Position numbers and translations under genes: made by a program. 64,000 bases of DNA from CANKHA01 sp035652315. Lineage in GTDB: Bacteria > Pseudomonadota > Alphaproteobacteria > Rhizobiales > Xanthobacteraceae. This document shows, one piece after another, positions 1 to 9,466 of this stretch (its first letter is position 1; each line of letters starts with the position of its first letter). The notes under the pieces are model-generated. The model was not told the DNA's origin and searched no databases. It saw only the letters and a program-made list of their open reading frames with translations. The stretch is taken from the NCBI GenBank assembly GCA_035652315.1, contig DASREA010000034.1, forward strand, positions 22,118 through 86,117, given 5' to 3'.

Positions 1-363
1 CTGCGCCATACGGGTCGAGGATTTGGCCGCTGCCAATACCTCCGCGACCTGCAGCTTCAGCGGCTCGGGAACCGTGATGCCGCGGTCGCGGGCGAGATCG
101 ACGAAGCTGTTGGCAAGATCCGGATCGTTGGCGGCCAGCGCGGCTTCGATCTCGTGGATGATGACCGGCGCGGTTGCGATTTTATCCAGCGCTCTTTCGG
201 CCACCGCTGCCGGATCGCCGCGATTCGATAGTAACGCCTCCGCTTCGATGCCGCGCGGCACGAGCAGAAATGCCGCCGCCGCGCAGATCGCCGCGAGCAA
301 GAGCGCGGCCACGATCCGTGGCTTGGTTGCGCGGGGCAGTCGCGACGGAAAATGCAGGCGCAT
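1..363 (-). CDS. Hypothetical single-pass membrane protein, 3' part missing
   Basis: The frame read leftwards from the ATG at 363 stays open for 121 codons to the window edge, so the C-terminal part is missing. The product starts with a basic stretch (MRLHFPSRLPRATKPR), then one strongly hydrophobic segment at about residues 17-36, and continues as an Ala/Glu/Asp-rich soluble region. This is an N-in membrane anchor or an uncleaved signal. Its amino-acid composition is far more protein-like than the other open frames over the same bases. Rhizobial genomes carry hypothetical proteins that start in a similar way, but I know of no assigned function. It diverges from the zinc-finger gene at 554, so bases 364-553 should hold promoters for both. 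Confidence 0.6.
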   Translation of the reverse strand, partial: MRLHFPSRLPRATKPRIVAALLLAAICAAAAFLLVPRGIEAEALLSNRGDPAAVAERALDKIATAPVIIHEIEAALAANDPDLANSFVDLARDRGITVPEPLKLQVAEVLAAAKSSTRMAQ

Positions 364-553
364 GGCAAACCTTTCCAGATTTGAAGGTCGCGAGCGGCAA
401 TATTCGCCCGCCTCGAAGAACGATCATGAGTCGCGCGGGTTCCGGAAGCAGCCCATTTGACAGCCCTGGCTTAACGCGTCAGTAACATCTGCTTCGCGGC
501 AACGCTTATCCGGCGTCATCGACCGGCAGGGGCGCTATCAGACAGGCCGAACT

Positions 554-799
554 ATGGCAGAAAAGGTCATTCCCCATTTTCACAATGACACCGGCGCCCC
601 GGTCATCACCATCGGCGCCCGCGAGTTCATGTGCATCGGCGCGCTGCCCCCGTTCGATCATCCGCACATCTTCCTCGACATGGGCGACGATTCGGAAATC
701 GTCTGCTCTTATTGCTCGACTTTATACCGTTTCGATCCTACGCTCGATCCGCATGCGGCGCGCCCGGCGGAATGCGCCTGGGAGACGGCCGCTACCTGA
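554..799 (+). CDS. CHCC-type zinc-finger protein
   Basis: An 81-residue protein of the zf-CHCC family, related to the 13 kDa (NDUFS6-type) accessory subunit of respiratory complex I. The zinc ligands are visible as a Cys near residue 27, the His-Pro-His-Ile-Phe-Leu-Asp-Met-Gly segment near residue 37, and the Cys-Ser-Tyr-Cys pair near residue 53, followed by LYRFDP. The length is normal for stand-alone bacterial members. The ATG start gives a protein that matches the family from its first residues. It lies 24 bp upstream of a flavin monooxygenase gene on the same strand and may share its transcript. A role with complex I is inferred from the family. Confidence 0.85.
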   Translation: MAEKVIPHFHNDTGAPVITIGAREFMCIGALPPFDHPHIFLDMGDDSEIVCSYCSTLYRFDPTLDPHAARPAECAWETAAT

Positions 800-823
800 C
801 AAACATCGCAGCAGGAATCCCGC

Positions 824-2080
824 GTGGCCGTTTCGCGCACCATTCTCGTCGCCGGCGCCGGCCTCGGCGGGCTTACGGCGGCACTGGCGCTGGCCAAGCG
901 CGGCTTTCGCGCCGAGGTCTTCGAACAATCGACGCGGCTGGAGGAGATCGGCGCGGGAATTCAGCTCTCGCCTAACGCCATGCACGTGCTGCTGGCGCTC
1001 GGGCTGGAGGAAGCCCTGCGCCCCCACGTTGTCTCCGCCGAATGCATCAGCGTGCGCAAAGGCAGCTCGGGCCGCGAATTGGCCCGCGTGCCTCTCGGCC
1101 TATACGCCGAGCGGCGCTACGGCGCGCCCTATTGGATGATTCACCGCAGCGACCTGCAAAAGGTGCTGATCGAGGCGGCGCGCGCCAATCCGGACATTTC
1201 CGTCCAGCTTGGCAGCAAGGTGCGGGATTTCGCCGTGCATGCCAACGGCGTGACGGCGCAGGTCCAGGCCGGGTATGATGCCGACGAAAAGCGCGGCATC
1301 GCACTCGTTGCCGCCGACGGCCTTTGGTCGGCGCTGCGCCGGCGCCTTGGCCATCTCGCGCCGCCGCGTTTTGCGCGGCGGACCGCATGGCGCGCTACCG
1401 TCGCCGCCGACGCCGTACCCTATCGTTTCACGGAGCCCTGCGTCGATCTTTGGCTCGGACGGCATGCGCATCTCGTCCATTATCCGGTGAAGGCTGGCCG
1501 CGAGATCAACATCGTCGCGATCGTCCGCGACGAGGCCGGCGAGCCGGGCTGGAGCCGCGAGGGCGCGCGAAAAGAAATCGTCTCGCGATTCCGGCGCGGC
1601 TGGGCGATCGATGCCCGCAACATGGTCGCGACGCCGGAGCAGTGGAGCCGCTGGGCGTTATACGATTGCGCGCCACTCGACCATTGGGGCGAAGGACCTG
1701 TCACTCTGCTCGGCGATGCCGCTCATGCCATGCTGCCCTTTCTCGCCCAGGGCGCGGCCATGGCGATTGAAGACGCCATCGTGCTGGCGGAATCGCTGGC
1801 CGCCCTGCCCGACGATCCCGCCAGAGCGATGCGCCATTACGAAGGGCTGCGCCGTGACCGCACGGCGCGCGCGCAACGTGAAGCGCGCCGCAATGGACGA
1901 CGTTATCATGCCTCCGGTATCGAAGCGGCGCTGCGCAATCTCGCGCTGCGCGGTTTCGGCGGCAAGGCGCTGCTGTGGCGCTACCGTTGGCTTTATGGTT
2001 GGGGGCGGGGTGTCTCGCTGCCGGCCGCCACTGCGCCGCGCTTTGACTCCTACCGGCCGGACGAGCCGACGGAGGAATAA
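824..2080 (+). CDS. FAD-dependent monooxygenase (salicylate hydroxylase / UbiH-like)
   Basis: A 418-residue group A flavoprotein monooxygenase, expected to use NAD(P)H and O2 to hydroxylate an aromatic or related ring substrate in the cytoplasm. The N-terminal dinucleotide fold shows GAGLGG at residues 11-16, with the ribose-binding Glu at about residue 34. The second FAD motif, GDAAHAMLPFLAQGA, starts near residue 296 and is followed by the usual acidic helix (MAIEDA). The length matches salicylate 1-monooxygenase-like proteins. The start is GTG, and no in-frame ATG lies close by. The substrate cannot be told from sequence: 3-hydroxybenzoate, salicylate and nicotinate hydroxylases all share this pattern. 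The neighbouring genes give no pathway clue. Confidence 0.82.
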   Translation: MAVSRTILVAGAGLGGLTAALALAKRGFRAEVFEQSTRLEEIGAGIQLSPNAMHVLLALGLEEALRPHVVSAECISVRKGSSGRELARVPLGLYAERRYGAPYWMIHRSDLQKVLIEAARANPDISVQLGSKVRDFAVHANGVTAQVQAGYDADEKRGIALVAADGLWSALRRRLGHLAPPRFARRTAWRATVAADAVPYRFTEPCVDLWLGRHAHLVHYPVKAGREINIVAIVRDEAGEPGWSREGARKEIVSRFRRGWAIDARNMVATPEQWSRWALYDCAPLDHWGEGPVTLLGDAAHAMLPFLAQGAAMAIEDAIVLAESLAALPDDPARAMRHYEGLRRDRTARAQREARRNGRRYHASGIEAALRNLALRGFGGKALLWRYRWLYGWGRGVSLPAATAPRFDSYRPDEPTEE

Positions 2081-2199
2081 CGCCGGATAGGCCGACTGGT
2101 CGCTTTCCGGCGCGATTGATCCAAATCAAGACCGCGGCCGCCTGCGATCGCTATTTTCCAAAAAGTCGCCGAATCGGATGAAAGGTAGAGGTTTGCCCC

Positions 2200-2394
2200 A
2201 TGACCAGAAATATTGGAACGACCGAACGCGTTATTCGCGTTGTCATTGGCCTCGTGCTCATCGCCTTTGCGATGCACTGGGGCTTTCCGGATACCAGCTG
2301 GAACTGGATCGGCTGGATTGGCGTCGTTCCGATCGTCACGGCCGTTGTCGGATTCTGCCCGCTTTACAGCCTACTCGGGATTTCGACGCCCTGA
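2200..2394 (+). CDS. DUF2892 small inner-membrane protein
   Basis: A 64-residue protein matching the DUF2892 (YgaP membrane-domain-like) pattern. It has an N-terminal NIGTTERVIRVVIGLVLI segment, two hydrophobic helices at about residues 13-26 and 37-52, and the characteristic CPLYSLLG near the C-terminus. The function is unknown; in some bacteria the domain is fused to rhodanese. It precedes the copper-type P-ATPase by 100 bp on the same strand, and the two are probably independent or loosely co-transcribed. Confidence 0.8.
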   Translation: MTRNIGTTERVIRVVIGLVLIAFAMHWGFPDTSWNWIGWIGVVPIVTAVVGFCPLYSLLGISTP

Positions 2395-2494
2395 GCGTCG
2401 GCGCGGCATGAGCAGTTGTTGAACGCCTCCGCGCTTGCTTCCATGTAAGGAACGAGACACCTTCGCGCCGCAATGCGGCGAACTGTCGGATTCC

Positions 2495-4843
2495 ATGCCT
2501 GAAATCTCGATTCATTCCGGCCCGCAAGCGCATTCTGGGCAGCGTCATGCCGACGCCGGTCAAAGCTCCCGGGATCCGGTCTGCGGCATGAGCGTCGACC
2601 CGCATACGACGCCGCACCGCGCCACATTTGCGGGGCGTCCCTATTATTTCTGCTCCGCCGGATGCCGCACGAAATTCGTGACCGACCCCGCGCGCTATCG
2701 TGGGGAGACGAAGCCACCCGAGACGGTGCCGGAAGGCACGATCTATACCTGCCCGATGCATCCGCAGATCCGGCAGATGGGCCCGGGCTCATGCCCGATC
2801 TGCGGCATGGCTTTGGAGCCGGAGATCGTGAGCGCCGAATCCGGGCGCAATCCCGAACTCGCCGACATGACGCGGCGCTTCTGGGTCGGCATGGTGTTGA
2901 GCTTGCCCGTGGTCGCGCTGGAGATGGGCGGACATGTCACCACTCTCCACATGTTGCTTGGCCAGTTGCTGTCGAATTGGCTGCAACTTCTTTTCACCAC
3001 ACCGGTCGTGCTCTGGGCCGGCTGGCCATTTTTCGTCCGCGGCTGGCAATCCCTGGTCACGCGCAATCTCAACATGTTCACGCTGATCGCCATGGGCACC
3101 GGCGTGGCCTGGCTCTACAGCGTCGTCGGCACCGCCGCCCCCGGCATTTTCCCGCCCGGCTTCCGCAACGCAGGCGCGGTGCCGGTTTATTTCGAGGCCG
3201 CCGCCGTCATTACTGTTCTGGTGCTGCTCGGCCAGGTGCTCGAGCTGCGCGCCCGCGAACAAACCTCGGGCGCCATTCGCGCGCTGCTCGATCTCGCGCC
3301 AAGAAGTGCCCGCCGCATCAAGCCCAACGGCGAAGAGGAAGAGATCGGCCTCGACGCGGTTGTTGTCGGCGATCGCTTGCGCGTGCGGCCGGGTGAGAAG
3401 GTGCCGGTTGATGGCGAGGTGATCGAAGGCCGCTCCTCGCTCGATCAGTCCATGGTCACCGGCGAATCTATGCCAGTGACAAAAAATCCCGGCGATAAGG
3501 TCATCGGCGGTACGCTCAACAAGAGCGGCGGCTTCATCATGCGCGCGGAAAAGGTCGGCCGCGACACCCTGCTCGCGCGCATCGTGCAGATGGTGGCGCA
3601 AGCGCAGCGCAGCCGCGCGCCGATTCAACGGCTCGCCGACCGGGTTTCCGCCTGGTTCGTGCCGCTGGTGATCGCGGTGGCCACGCTCGCGTTCATCGCC
3701 TGGTCCGTCTTCGGACCCGAGCCGCGTTTTGCCTTCGGACTCGTCGCCGCGGTCAGCGTGCTGATCATCGCCTGCCCCTGTGCGCTCGGGCTGGCGACGC
3801 CGATGTCGATCATGGTCGGCGTCGGCCGCGGCGCCACGGCGGGTGTCCTGATCAAGAATGCCGAGGCGCTGGAGCGGATGGAGCGCATCGACACGCTTGT
3901 GGTCGACAAGACCGGCACGCTTACCGAAGGCCAGCCGCGGGTCACAAGAATTTTGCCGGCGCCGGGATTCGAGGAAAGCGAGGTGCTGCGGCTCGCGGCA
4001 AGCGTCGAGCGCGCCAGCGAGCACCCGCTTGCCGCGGCCATCGTGCAGGCGGCGGCTGAGCGCAAAATTGCGCTAGCCCCCGTGCGCGGATTTGATGCCC
4101 CGGCCGGCAAAGGTGCTGTCGGCACGATCGAGCAGCGGCGCATCGTCCTTGGTAATGCTAAATTCCTGCAGGAGCTCGGCATCGAGGCAACCGCACTCGG
4201 CGCGGAAGCGGAAAAGCTGCGCGGCGACGGCGCCACAGTGATTTTCGCCGCGGCGGACGGTAAGCTCGCCGGCCTTCTGGCGATTGAGGATCCGGTCAAG
4301 GCGACGACGCCGGCTGCGTTGACGGAACTGCGCGCGAACGGCGTCAGGGTCGTGATGCTCACCGGCGACAATCAGACGACGGCGCATGCCGTGGCGCGGC
4401 GTCTCGGCATCGACGACGTGGAAGCGGAAGTCCTGCCGGAGCAGAAAAGCGCCGTCGTTGAACGGCTGCGGGGCCAAGGCCGCGTGGTCGCCATGGCGGG
4501 AGATGGCGTCAACGACGCGCCGGCGCTCGCCGCCGCCGAGATCGGCATCGCCATGGGAACCGGGACGGACGTTGCCATAGAAAGCGCCGGCGTGACTCTG
4601 GTCAAAGGCGATCTCATGGGCATTGTGCGCGCCAGGCGGCTTTCGGCGGCGACCATGCGCAATATCCGGCAGAACCTTTTTTTCGCCTTTATCTACAATT
4701 CCGCCGGGGTTCCGATTGCCGCAGGAGTGCTCTACCCGACATTTGGCTTGCTGCTGTCGCCGGTCGTCGCCGCCGCCGCCATGGCATTGTCCTCGGTGAG
4801 CGTTATCGCTAATGCCTTGCGCCTGCGCCGCGTCAGGCTTTGA
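2495..4843 (+). CDS. Copper-type P1B ATPase with N-terminal YHS and heavy-metal-binding domains
   Basis: A cation-translocating P1B-type ATPase of 782 residues, probably exporting Cu(+) or Ag(+) across the inner membrane. Instead of CxxC-type HMA domains it has a YHS domain (about residues 27-69, DPVCGMSV and FCSAGC) followed by a heavy-metal-binding module (about residues 84-109, YTCPMHPQI and CPICGM). The transmembrane CPC motif is near residue 426, the phosphorylated Asp is residue 471 in DKTGTL, SEHPLAAAI is the P1B HP motif, and the GDGVNDAP hinge is near residue 669. The ATG at 2495 is preferred over an upstream TTG because the N-terminal extension from the TTG looks non-coding. No copper regulator or chaperone is adjacent, so metal specificity is inferred from the motifs. 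Confidence 0.88.
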   Translation: MPEISIHSGPQAHSGQRHADAGQSSRDPVCGMSVDPHTTPHRATFAGRPYYFCSAGCRTKFVTDPARYRGETKPPETVPEGTIYTCPMHPQIRQMGPGSCPICGMALEPEIVSAESGRNPELADMTRRFWVGMVLSLPVVALEMGGHVTTLHMLLGQLLSNWLQLLFTTPVVLWAGWPFFVRGWQSLVTRNLNMFTLIAMGTGVAWLYSVVGTAAPGIFPPGFRNAGAVPVYFEAAAVITVLVLLGQVLELRAREQTSGAIRALLDLAPRSARRIKPNGEEEEIGLDAVVVGDRLRVRPGEKVPVDGEVIEGRSSLDQSMVTGESMPVTKNPGDKVIGGTLNKSGGFIMRAEKVGRDTLLARIVQMVAQAQRSRAPIQRLADRVSAWFVPLVIAVATLAFIAWSVFGPEPRFAFGLVAAVSVLIIACPCALGLATPMSIMVGVGRGATAGVLIKNAEALERMERIDTLVVDKTGTLTEGQPRVTRILPAPGFEESEVLRLAASVERASEHPLAAAIVQAAAERKIALAPVRGFDAPAGKGAVGTIEQRRIVLGNAKFLQELGIEATALGAEAEKLRGDGATVIFAAADGKLAGLLAIEDPVKATTPAALTELRANGVRVVMLTGDNQTTAHAVARRLGIDDVEAEVLPEQKSAVVERLRGQGRVVAMAGDGVNDAPALAAAEIGIAMGTGTDVAIESAGVTLVKGDLMGIVRARRLSAATMRNIRQNLFFAFIYNSAGVPIAAGVLYPTFGLLLSPVVAAAAMALSSVSVIANALRLRRVRL

Positions 4844-4906
4844 ACATTGCAAGGCCAGGCCTTGGCCGGTACTTTGCCCCCCGGAAACACAAGGTAACGA
4901 GTTAAT

Positions 4907-7030
4907 ATGCAGCAAATTCCCGAGCTGTTGCGCGGCGCCGTCGGCTTACATCAGCGCGGCCAATTGGCGGAAGCCGAAGCGCTCTATGCCAGGGTGCTGG
5001 CGATCGACGCCAAGCAGTTCGACGCCCTGCATCTACTCGGGCTGCTGAAACACCAGCGCGGCGACAGCGATCAGGCCATCCGCTTGATGGCGCAGGCACT
5101 GGACGTGAATCCGACCTCCCCTCCAGTATTGCTCAATTACGGCGGCGTGCTGTGCTTGACGGGCCGGTTTGCCGAAGCTCTCGCCTCTTACGACCGCATT
5201 CTCGCCATCGACCCGCAGCAGCCGGATGCAACCTATAACCGCGGCAACGCGCTGATGGGGCTCGGCCGCTACGCCGAGGCATTGGAAGCTTACGATCGAT
5301 CGGTGGCGCTCAAGCCCGAAAATCCGCTTGGCCATTTCAATCGGGGGAATGCACTAGTGGCGCTCGACCGCGCCGAGGAGGCTCTCGCTGCTTTCGACCG
5401 TGCGCTCCAGCTCGAGCCGAAATTCACCGATGCCCTGCTCAACCGTGGCAAAGTCTTGAGCGGCCTTGGGCGCGAAGCCGAGGCCCTTGCCTGTTTCGAG
5501 CAGGCGGCAGCGACACGCGTCGACGGCGCCGGCGCGGCGAACAAACGTGCCGCAGCGCTGCTGCAATTGAACCGCTATCAAGAGGCGCTGGAACTTTGTG
5601 AGCGGAGCTTGGAAAGCAATCCCGACGACGTCACTGCTCTGGAGATTTGCGGCCGCGCGTTGCGTGGGCTCGACCTCAACAAAAAAGCGCTGGCTTATTT
5701 CGATCGCATTATCAGCCTTAGGCCCGACGATCCTGCGGCAGCCAACAATCGCGCGCTGACCCTCGTCGCGCTCAGTCGCTATGACGAGGCGCTGGCCTAT
5801 TTCGATGAAATGCTGGCGCGGCATCCGGACGATCCGGGACTGCTCAATAATCGTGGAATGGCGCTGGCGGGGCTCAACCGGCTCGACGAGGCGCTGGCTT
5901 GTTACGAGCGCGTGCTGCAGCAGTTTCCCGACCATGTCGAGGCGCTGAACAATCGCGGCAATGCTTTGAAGAGCCTCAACCGCTTGGAGGAAGCCTTAGC
6001 CTGCCTCCAAGCCGCGATCGAGCGGCATCCGAACCATGCGGAGAGCCATTGGAATGCCGGCGCCTGCCGCTTGGCGCTCGGAGACCTGCAGCAAGGCTGG
6101 AAAGATTATGAATGGCGCTGGAAGACCCCGGATTTTCCCACCAAGCGGCCGAATTTCCGCCAGCCGGAATGGGACGGACAGCGCGTCAGCGGAACCTTGT
6201 TGGTCTGGGGTGAACAAGGACTCGGCGACCAAGTCATCTACTCAAGCATGGTCGCCGATCTGGCCGAACGAGCCGACGCGGTCATTCTGGCGGTCGGCCG
6301 CCGCCTCGAACCGCTGTTCACCCGCTCCTTTCCCAATGTGCGCGTAATCCCCCGCAACGACGCCGCAGTACAGACCTTTGCCGCGCATTGTTCGCTGGGC
6401 AGCCTTGGCCAATATCTGCGCCCGACGCTCGACGCCTTTCCTCGCTGCAGCTATCTCGTCCCCGACGCCGAGCGCGCGGCCGCATTGCGGCAGCGGTTGT
6501 CGCCCAATGGCGAGGCGGTGATCGGCCTGTCATGGATTTCCAAAAATCCCGGTGACGCCGCGGTCAGCCAAATCAAATCCGCGCGGCTGCGGGATTTTGC
6601 CCCCGTTCTCGCCTTGCCCAACTCCCGCTTCGTTGACTTGCAATACGGCGACACGCTGGCCGAGCGCGTCGCCCTGCAGCAGCAGACCGGGCTGATCGTC
6701 CGCCGCCTGGAAGATATCGACAACACCAACGACATCGACGCGCTCGCGGCCCTGATCACGGCCTGCGATCTCGTCGTCACGGTAAGCAACACCACGGCCC
6801 ATCTCGCCGGCGCGCTGGGCAAGCCGACGCTGGTGCTGGTGCCCTTCGGCCGCCCGCGATTCTGGTATTGGTTCAAGGAGGGGATTCCTTGCCCGTGGTA
6901 TCCGGAGGTCGGCGTTCTTTATCAGGGCAAAGACGAGACGTGGCCGGAATTGATCGCCCGCACTGCTCCGCGCGTTGCAGCCTTCGTGGCCGGCGAGCGG
7001 AACCTCTCACCGGCGGGAAGTCGGAACTGA
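4907..7030 (+). CDS. TPR-repeat protein with GT9-like glycosyltransferase domain, copy 1 of 5
   Basis: A 707-residue protein of 11 consecutive 34-residue TPR units (about residues 5-380) and one degenerate unit ending in YEWRW. A C-terminal domain of about 300 residues follows and resembles glycosyltransferase family 9 / heptosyltransferase-like GT-B domains. Markers in that domain are WGEQGLGDQVIY, SLGQYLRPTLDAFP, LSWISKNP, FVDLQYGD, DIDNTNDIDALAALI and VTVSNTTAHLAGALGKPT. There is no signal peptide, so it is probably cytoplasmic. TPR plus glycosyltransferase proteins such as Caulobacter FlmG modify flagellin, but no flagellar gene is nearby and the acceptor here is unknown. It is the first of five tandem paralogs, and its stop is one base from the next ATG. 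Confidence 0.85.
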   Translation: MQQIPELLRGAVGLHQRGQLAEAEALYARVLAIDAKQFDALHLLGLLKHQRGDSDQAIRLMAQALDVNPTSPPVLLNYGGVLCLTGRFAEALASYDRILAIDPQQPDATYNRGNALMGLGRYAEALEAYDRSVALKPENPLGHFNRGNALVALDRAEEALAAFDRALQLEPKFTDALLNRGKVLSGLGREAEALACFEQAAATRVDGAGAANKRAAALLQLNRYQEALELCERSLESNPDDVTALEICGRALRGLDLNKKALAYFDRIISLRPDDPAAANNRALTLVALSRYDEALAYFDEMLARHPDDPGLLNNRGMALAGLNRLDEALACYERVLQQFPDHVEALNNRGNALKSLNRLEEALACLQAAIERHPNHAESHWNAGACRLALGDLQQGWKDYEWRWKTPDFPTKRPNFRQPEWDGQRVSGTLLVWGEQGLGDQVIYSSMVADLAERADAVILAVGRRLEPLFTRSFPNVRVIPRNDAAVQTFAAHCSLGSLGQYLRPTLDAFPRCSYLVPDAERAAALRQRLSPNGEAVIGLSWISKNPGDAAVSQIKSARLRDFAPVLALPNSRFVDLQYGDTLAERVALQQQTGLIVRRLEDIDNTNDIDALAALITACDLVVTVSNTTAHLAGALGKPTLVLVPFGRPRFWYWFKEGIPCPWYPEVGVLYQGKDETWPELIARTAPRVAAFVAGERNLSPAGSRN

Positions 7031-7031
7031 C

Positions 7032-9347
7032 ATGACGTCGGTCGGGGAAATGCTGCGCGGCGCCGTCGGGCTGCATCAGCGCGGACAATTGGCGGAGGCG
7101 GAAAAGCTTTACAAAAAGGTCCTCGCGGTAGACGCCAAGCAATCCGATGCCTTGCATATGCTGGGCTTGTTGAAGCACCAGAGCGGCGACAGCGATCAGG
7201 CGATCCGACTGATGACGGCGGCACTCGACGTCAATCCCAAGTCGCCTCAGGTGCTCGTGAGCTACGCCAACATGCTCTGCGCGCTGAATCGGCCGGCCGA
7301 GGCGCTCGGTTTTTACGACCGCGCCCTGGCCATCATGCCGAGCGAAGTGCGCATACACAATAATCGAGGCAACGCCCTGCTCGCGCTGAACCGGCCATCC
7401 GAAGCGCTGGCGGCATTCGACCTTTCGCTGCGGCTACAGCCCAATCCGCAGGCTCATTATGGCCGCGGCAACGCCTTGGTCGGACTAGGCCGGCAGGCCG
7501 ATGCGCTGGAAGCCTATGAGCGCGCGCTGGCACTAGAACCCAATAATCCAGTGCTGCATTACAACCGCGGCAATCTTCTCGGCGCGCTCGGCCGGTTTGA
7601 CGAAGCGCTGGCCGCGTTCGACCGTGCCGCGACGCTTGAGCCGCGCTTTGTTGAAGCGCTGCTCAATCGCGGCAATGCCTTGGTCGGACTTGGCCGGCAC
7701 GCGGAAGCACTGTCGTCCTTCGAGCGCGCGCTCGAACTCAGGCCCAATGACCCGCTCGGGCTGGTCGGCAGGGGGCTGGCGCTTGCAGCGCTCGGCCGCG
7801 CCGAGGAGGCCCTGGCCTGCTACGACCGCGTCCTGGAAATGCATCCAGGCGATATCGCAGCATTAAACAACCGCGCCGCCGCGCTCGTGCGGCTCGACCG
7901 CTTGAACGACGCTTTGGCGGGTTACGATAAGGTAATCGCCGCGCAGCCCGACAATGCCGATGCCATCGAGAACCGATGCAACGTGCTGCAATCGCTCGGC
8001 CGCAATGACGAAGCGCTGGATGGCTTTGATCGCATTCTTCAACTCAGGCCGGACGACGCCGCCATCCTCACGCGACGCGGTCTGGCATTGTTGGAGCTCG
8101 GCCGCCCCGCCGAGGCACTGGCCTGTTTCGACCGGCGGCTGGAGCTTACTCCCGGCGATTCGGGCGACACGTTGAATCGCGGCGTAGCCTTGGCAGCGCT
8201 CGGCCGCTTTGAAGATGCGCTTGATTGCTACGATCGTGTACTGCAGGCAAATTCCCAAAACACTTCGGCATTGAACGGCAAAGGCAACGCCCTTGGCGAA
8301 CTCGGGCGCTATGAAGAGGCGCTCGCCTGTTTCGACGAAGCGCTGGCGATCGACTTCGAACATCCAGAAAGCCACTGGAATTCAGCGCTGGTGCACCTTG
8401 TAAGAGGCGACTTGGCGGAAGGCTGGAAGGAATATGAATGGCGCTGGAGCACGGCGAACTTCCCTTCGGAGCATCGCATCTTTCGGCAGCCGCGCTGGCA
8501 TGGCGAGCGGGTCAAAGGCACCCTGCTAGCTTGGGGAGAACAGGGGCTCGGCGACCAGATCATCTACGCCGGCATGATCCCCGACCTCGCCGCATATGCC
8601 GATTCCGTGTTGGTGGAGGTGGATCCGCGTCTGGTACCGTTGTTCGCACGATCCTTTCCTGTCGTTACCGTCGTAGGCTTTGGTGAAGCCGGGCGGCAGG
8701 ACTTCCAGACGCAGTCGCCCTTCGCGAGCTTGGGACAATATTTGCGTCCGACGCTGGAATCTTTCCCGCGTGCCGAGAACGGCTATTTTGTTGCCGACGC
8801 CGAACGCGCCGCCGCATTGCGCCGCCGCCTTTCGCCCAACGGTGAGAAGGTCATCGGTCTTTCCTGGGTGTCGAAAAATCCCACGCTCGGCGAACGAAAG
8901 ACGGCCCAACTACGCGATTTCGAATCCATCCTGCGGCTGCCCGGCTGCCGTTTCATCGACCTGCAATATGGCGACACCGCCGCCGAGCGCAACGCGGTGC
9001 AGAAGGAAACTGGCCTCGTAGTCGAGCGCCTTGACGACATCGACAACACTAACGACATCGACGGCCTCGCCGCCTTGATCGCGGCCTGCGACCTCGTTGC
9101 CACCGTCAGCAACACCACCGCGCATCTCTCCGGCGCGCTCGGCAAGCCGACAATCGTATTCGTTCCCTATGGGCGGACGCACCTGTGGTACTGGGGCTCC
9201 GAGAAGAATCAATATCCTTGGTATCCGCGGGTGCGCCTCCGCTACCAGGCACGGGGAGAATCGTGGGCGAAAATGATTGCTACGGCGTCGGTGGAAATTC
9301 CTGGCTTGGTCGCCAGCACAAAGGACTCCCCACATGGCACGTCCTGA
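7032..9347 (+). CDS. TPR-repeat protein with GT9-like glycosyltransferase domain, copy 2 of 5
   Basis: A 771-residue paralog of the preceding gene and the longest of the five, with 13 TPR units plus the degenerate EYEWRW unit before the same glycosyltransferase-like domain. The ATG is set by its N-terminus (GEMLRGAVGLHQRGQLAEAE), which aligns with copies 1 and 3. The ATG sits one base after the copy 1 stop (TGACATG), so reinitiation or translational coupling is likely. The C-terminus departs from the others after the DLWYW-type segment: it reads HLWYWGSEKNQYPWYP where copies 1 and 3 have FKEG and CPWYP. The reading frame ends 119 bp before copy 3, and that spacer looks like degenerated coding sequence. 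Confidence 0.85.
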   Translation: MTSVGEMLRGAVGLHQRGQLAEAEKLYKKVLAVDAKQSDALHMLGLLKHQSGDSDQAIRLMTAALDVNPKSPQVLVSYANMLCALNRPAEALGFYDRALAIMPSEVRIHNNRGNALLALNRPSEALAAFDLSLRLQPNPQAHYGRGNALVGLGRQADALEAYERALALEPNNPVLHYNRGNLLGALGRFDEALAAFDRAATLEPRFVEALLNRGNALVGLGRHAEALSSFERALELRPNDPLGLVGRGLALAALGRAEEALACYDRVLEMHPGDIAALNNRAAALVRLDRLNDALAGYDKVIAAQPDNADAIENRCNVLQSLGRNDEALDGFDRILQLRPDDAAILTRRGLALLELGRPAEALACFDRRLELTPGDSGDTLNRGVALAALGRFEDALDCYDRVLQANSQNTSALNGKGNALGELGRYEEALACFDEALAIDFEHPESHWNSALVHLVRGDLAEGWKEYEWRWSTANFPSEHRIFRQPRWHGERVKGTLLAWGEQGLGDQIIYAGMIPDLAAYADSVLVEVDPRLVPLFARSFPVVTVVGFGEAGRQDFQTQSPFASLGQYLRPTLESFPRAENGYFVADAERAAALRRRLSPNGEKVIGLSWVSKNPTLGERKTAQLRDFESILRLPGCRFIDLQYGDTAAERNAVQKETGLVVERLDDIDNTNDIDGLAALIAACDLVATVSNTTAHLSGALGKPTIVFVPYGRTHLWYWGSEKNQYPWYPRVRLRYQARGESWAKMIATASVEIPGLVASTKDSPHGTS

Positions 9348-9466
9348 AGCCAATCGCCGCCGCAGGCCGGGAGGCATTGCCGGGCCTTTAAGGGTCCAAT
9401 ACCTTGTTTGCATGAGTGAAATGCAGATGATGCGCTTCGATCCGAATAGCGGGCGCCGCGCCTGAC

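Noticed and set aside
2789..4024. A 411-codon frame opposite the copper ATPase
   Set aside because: It is antisense to conserved P-type ATPase motifs; its composition is His/Asp/Ala-rich with no domain.
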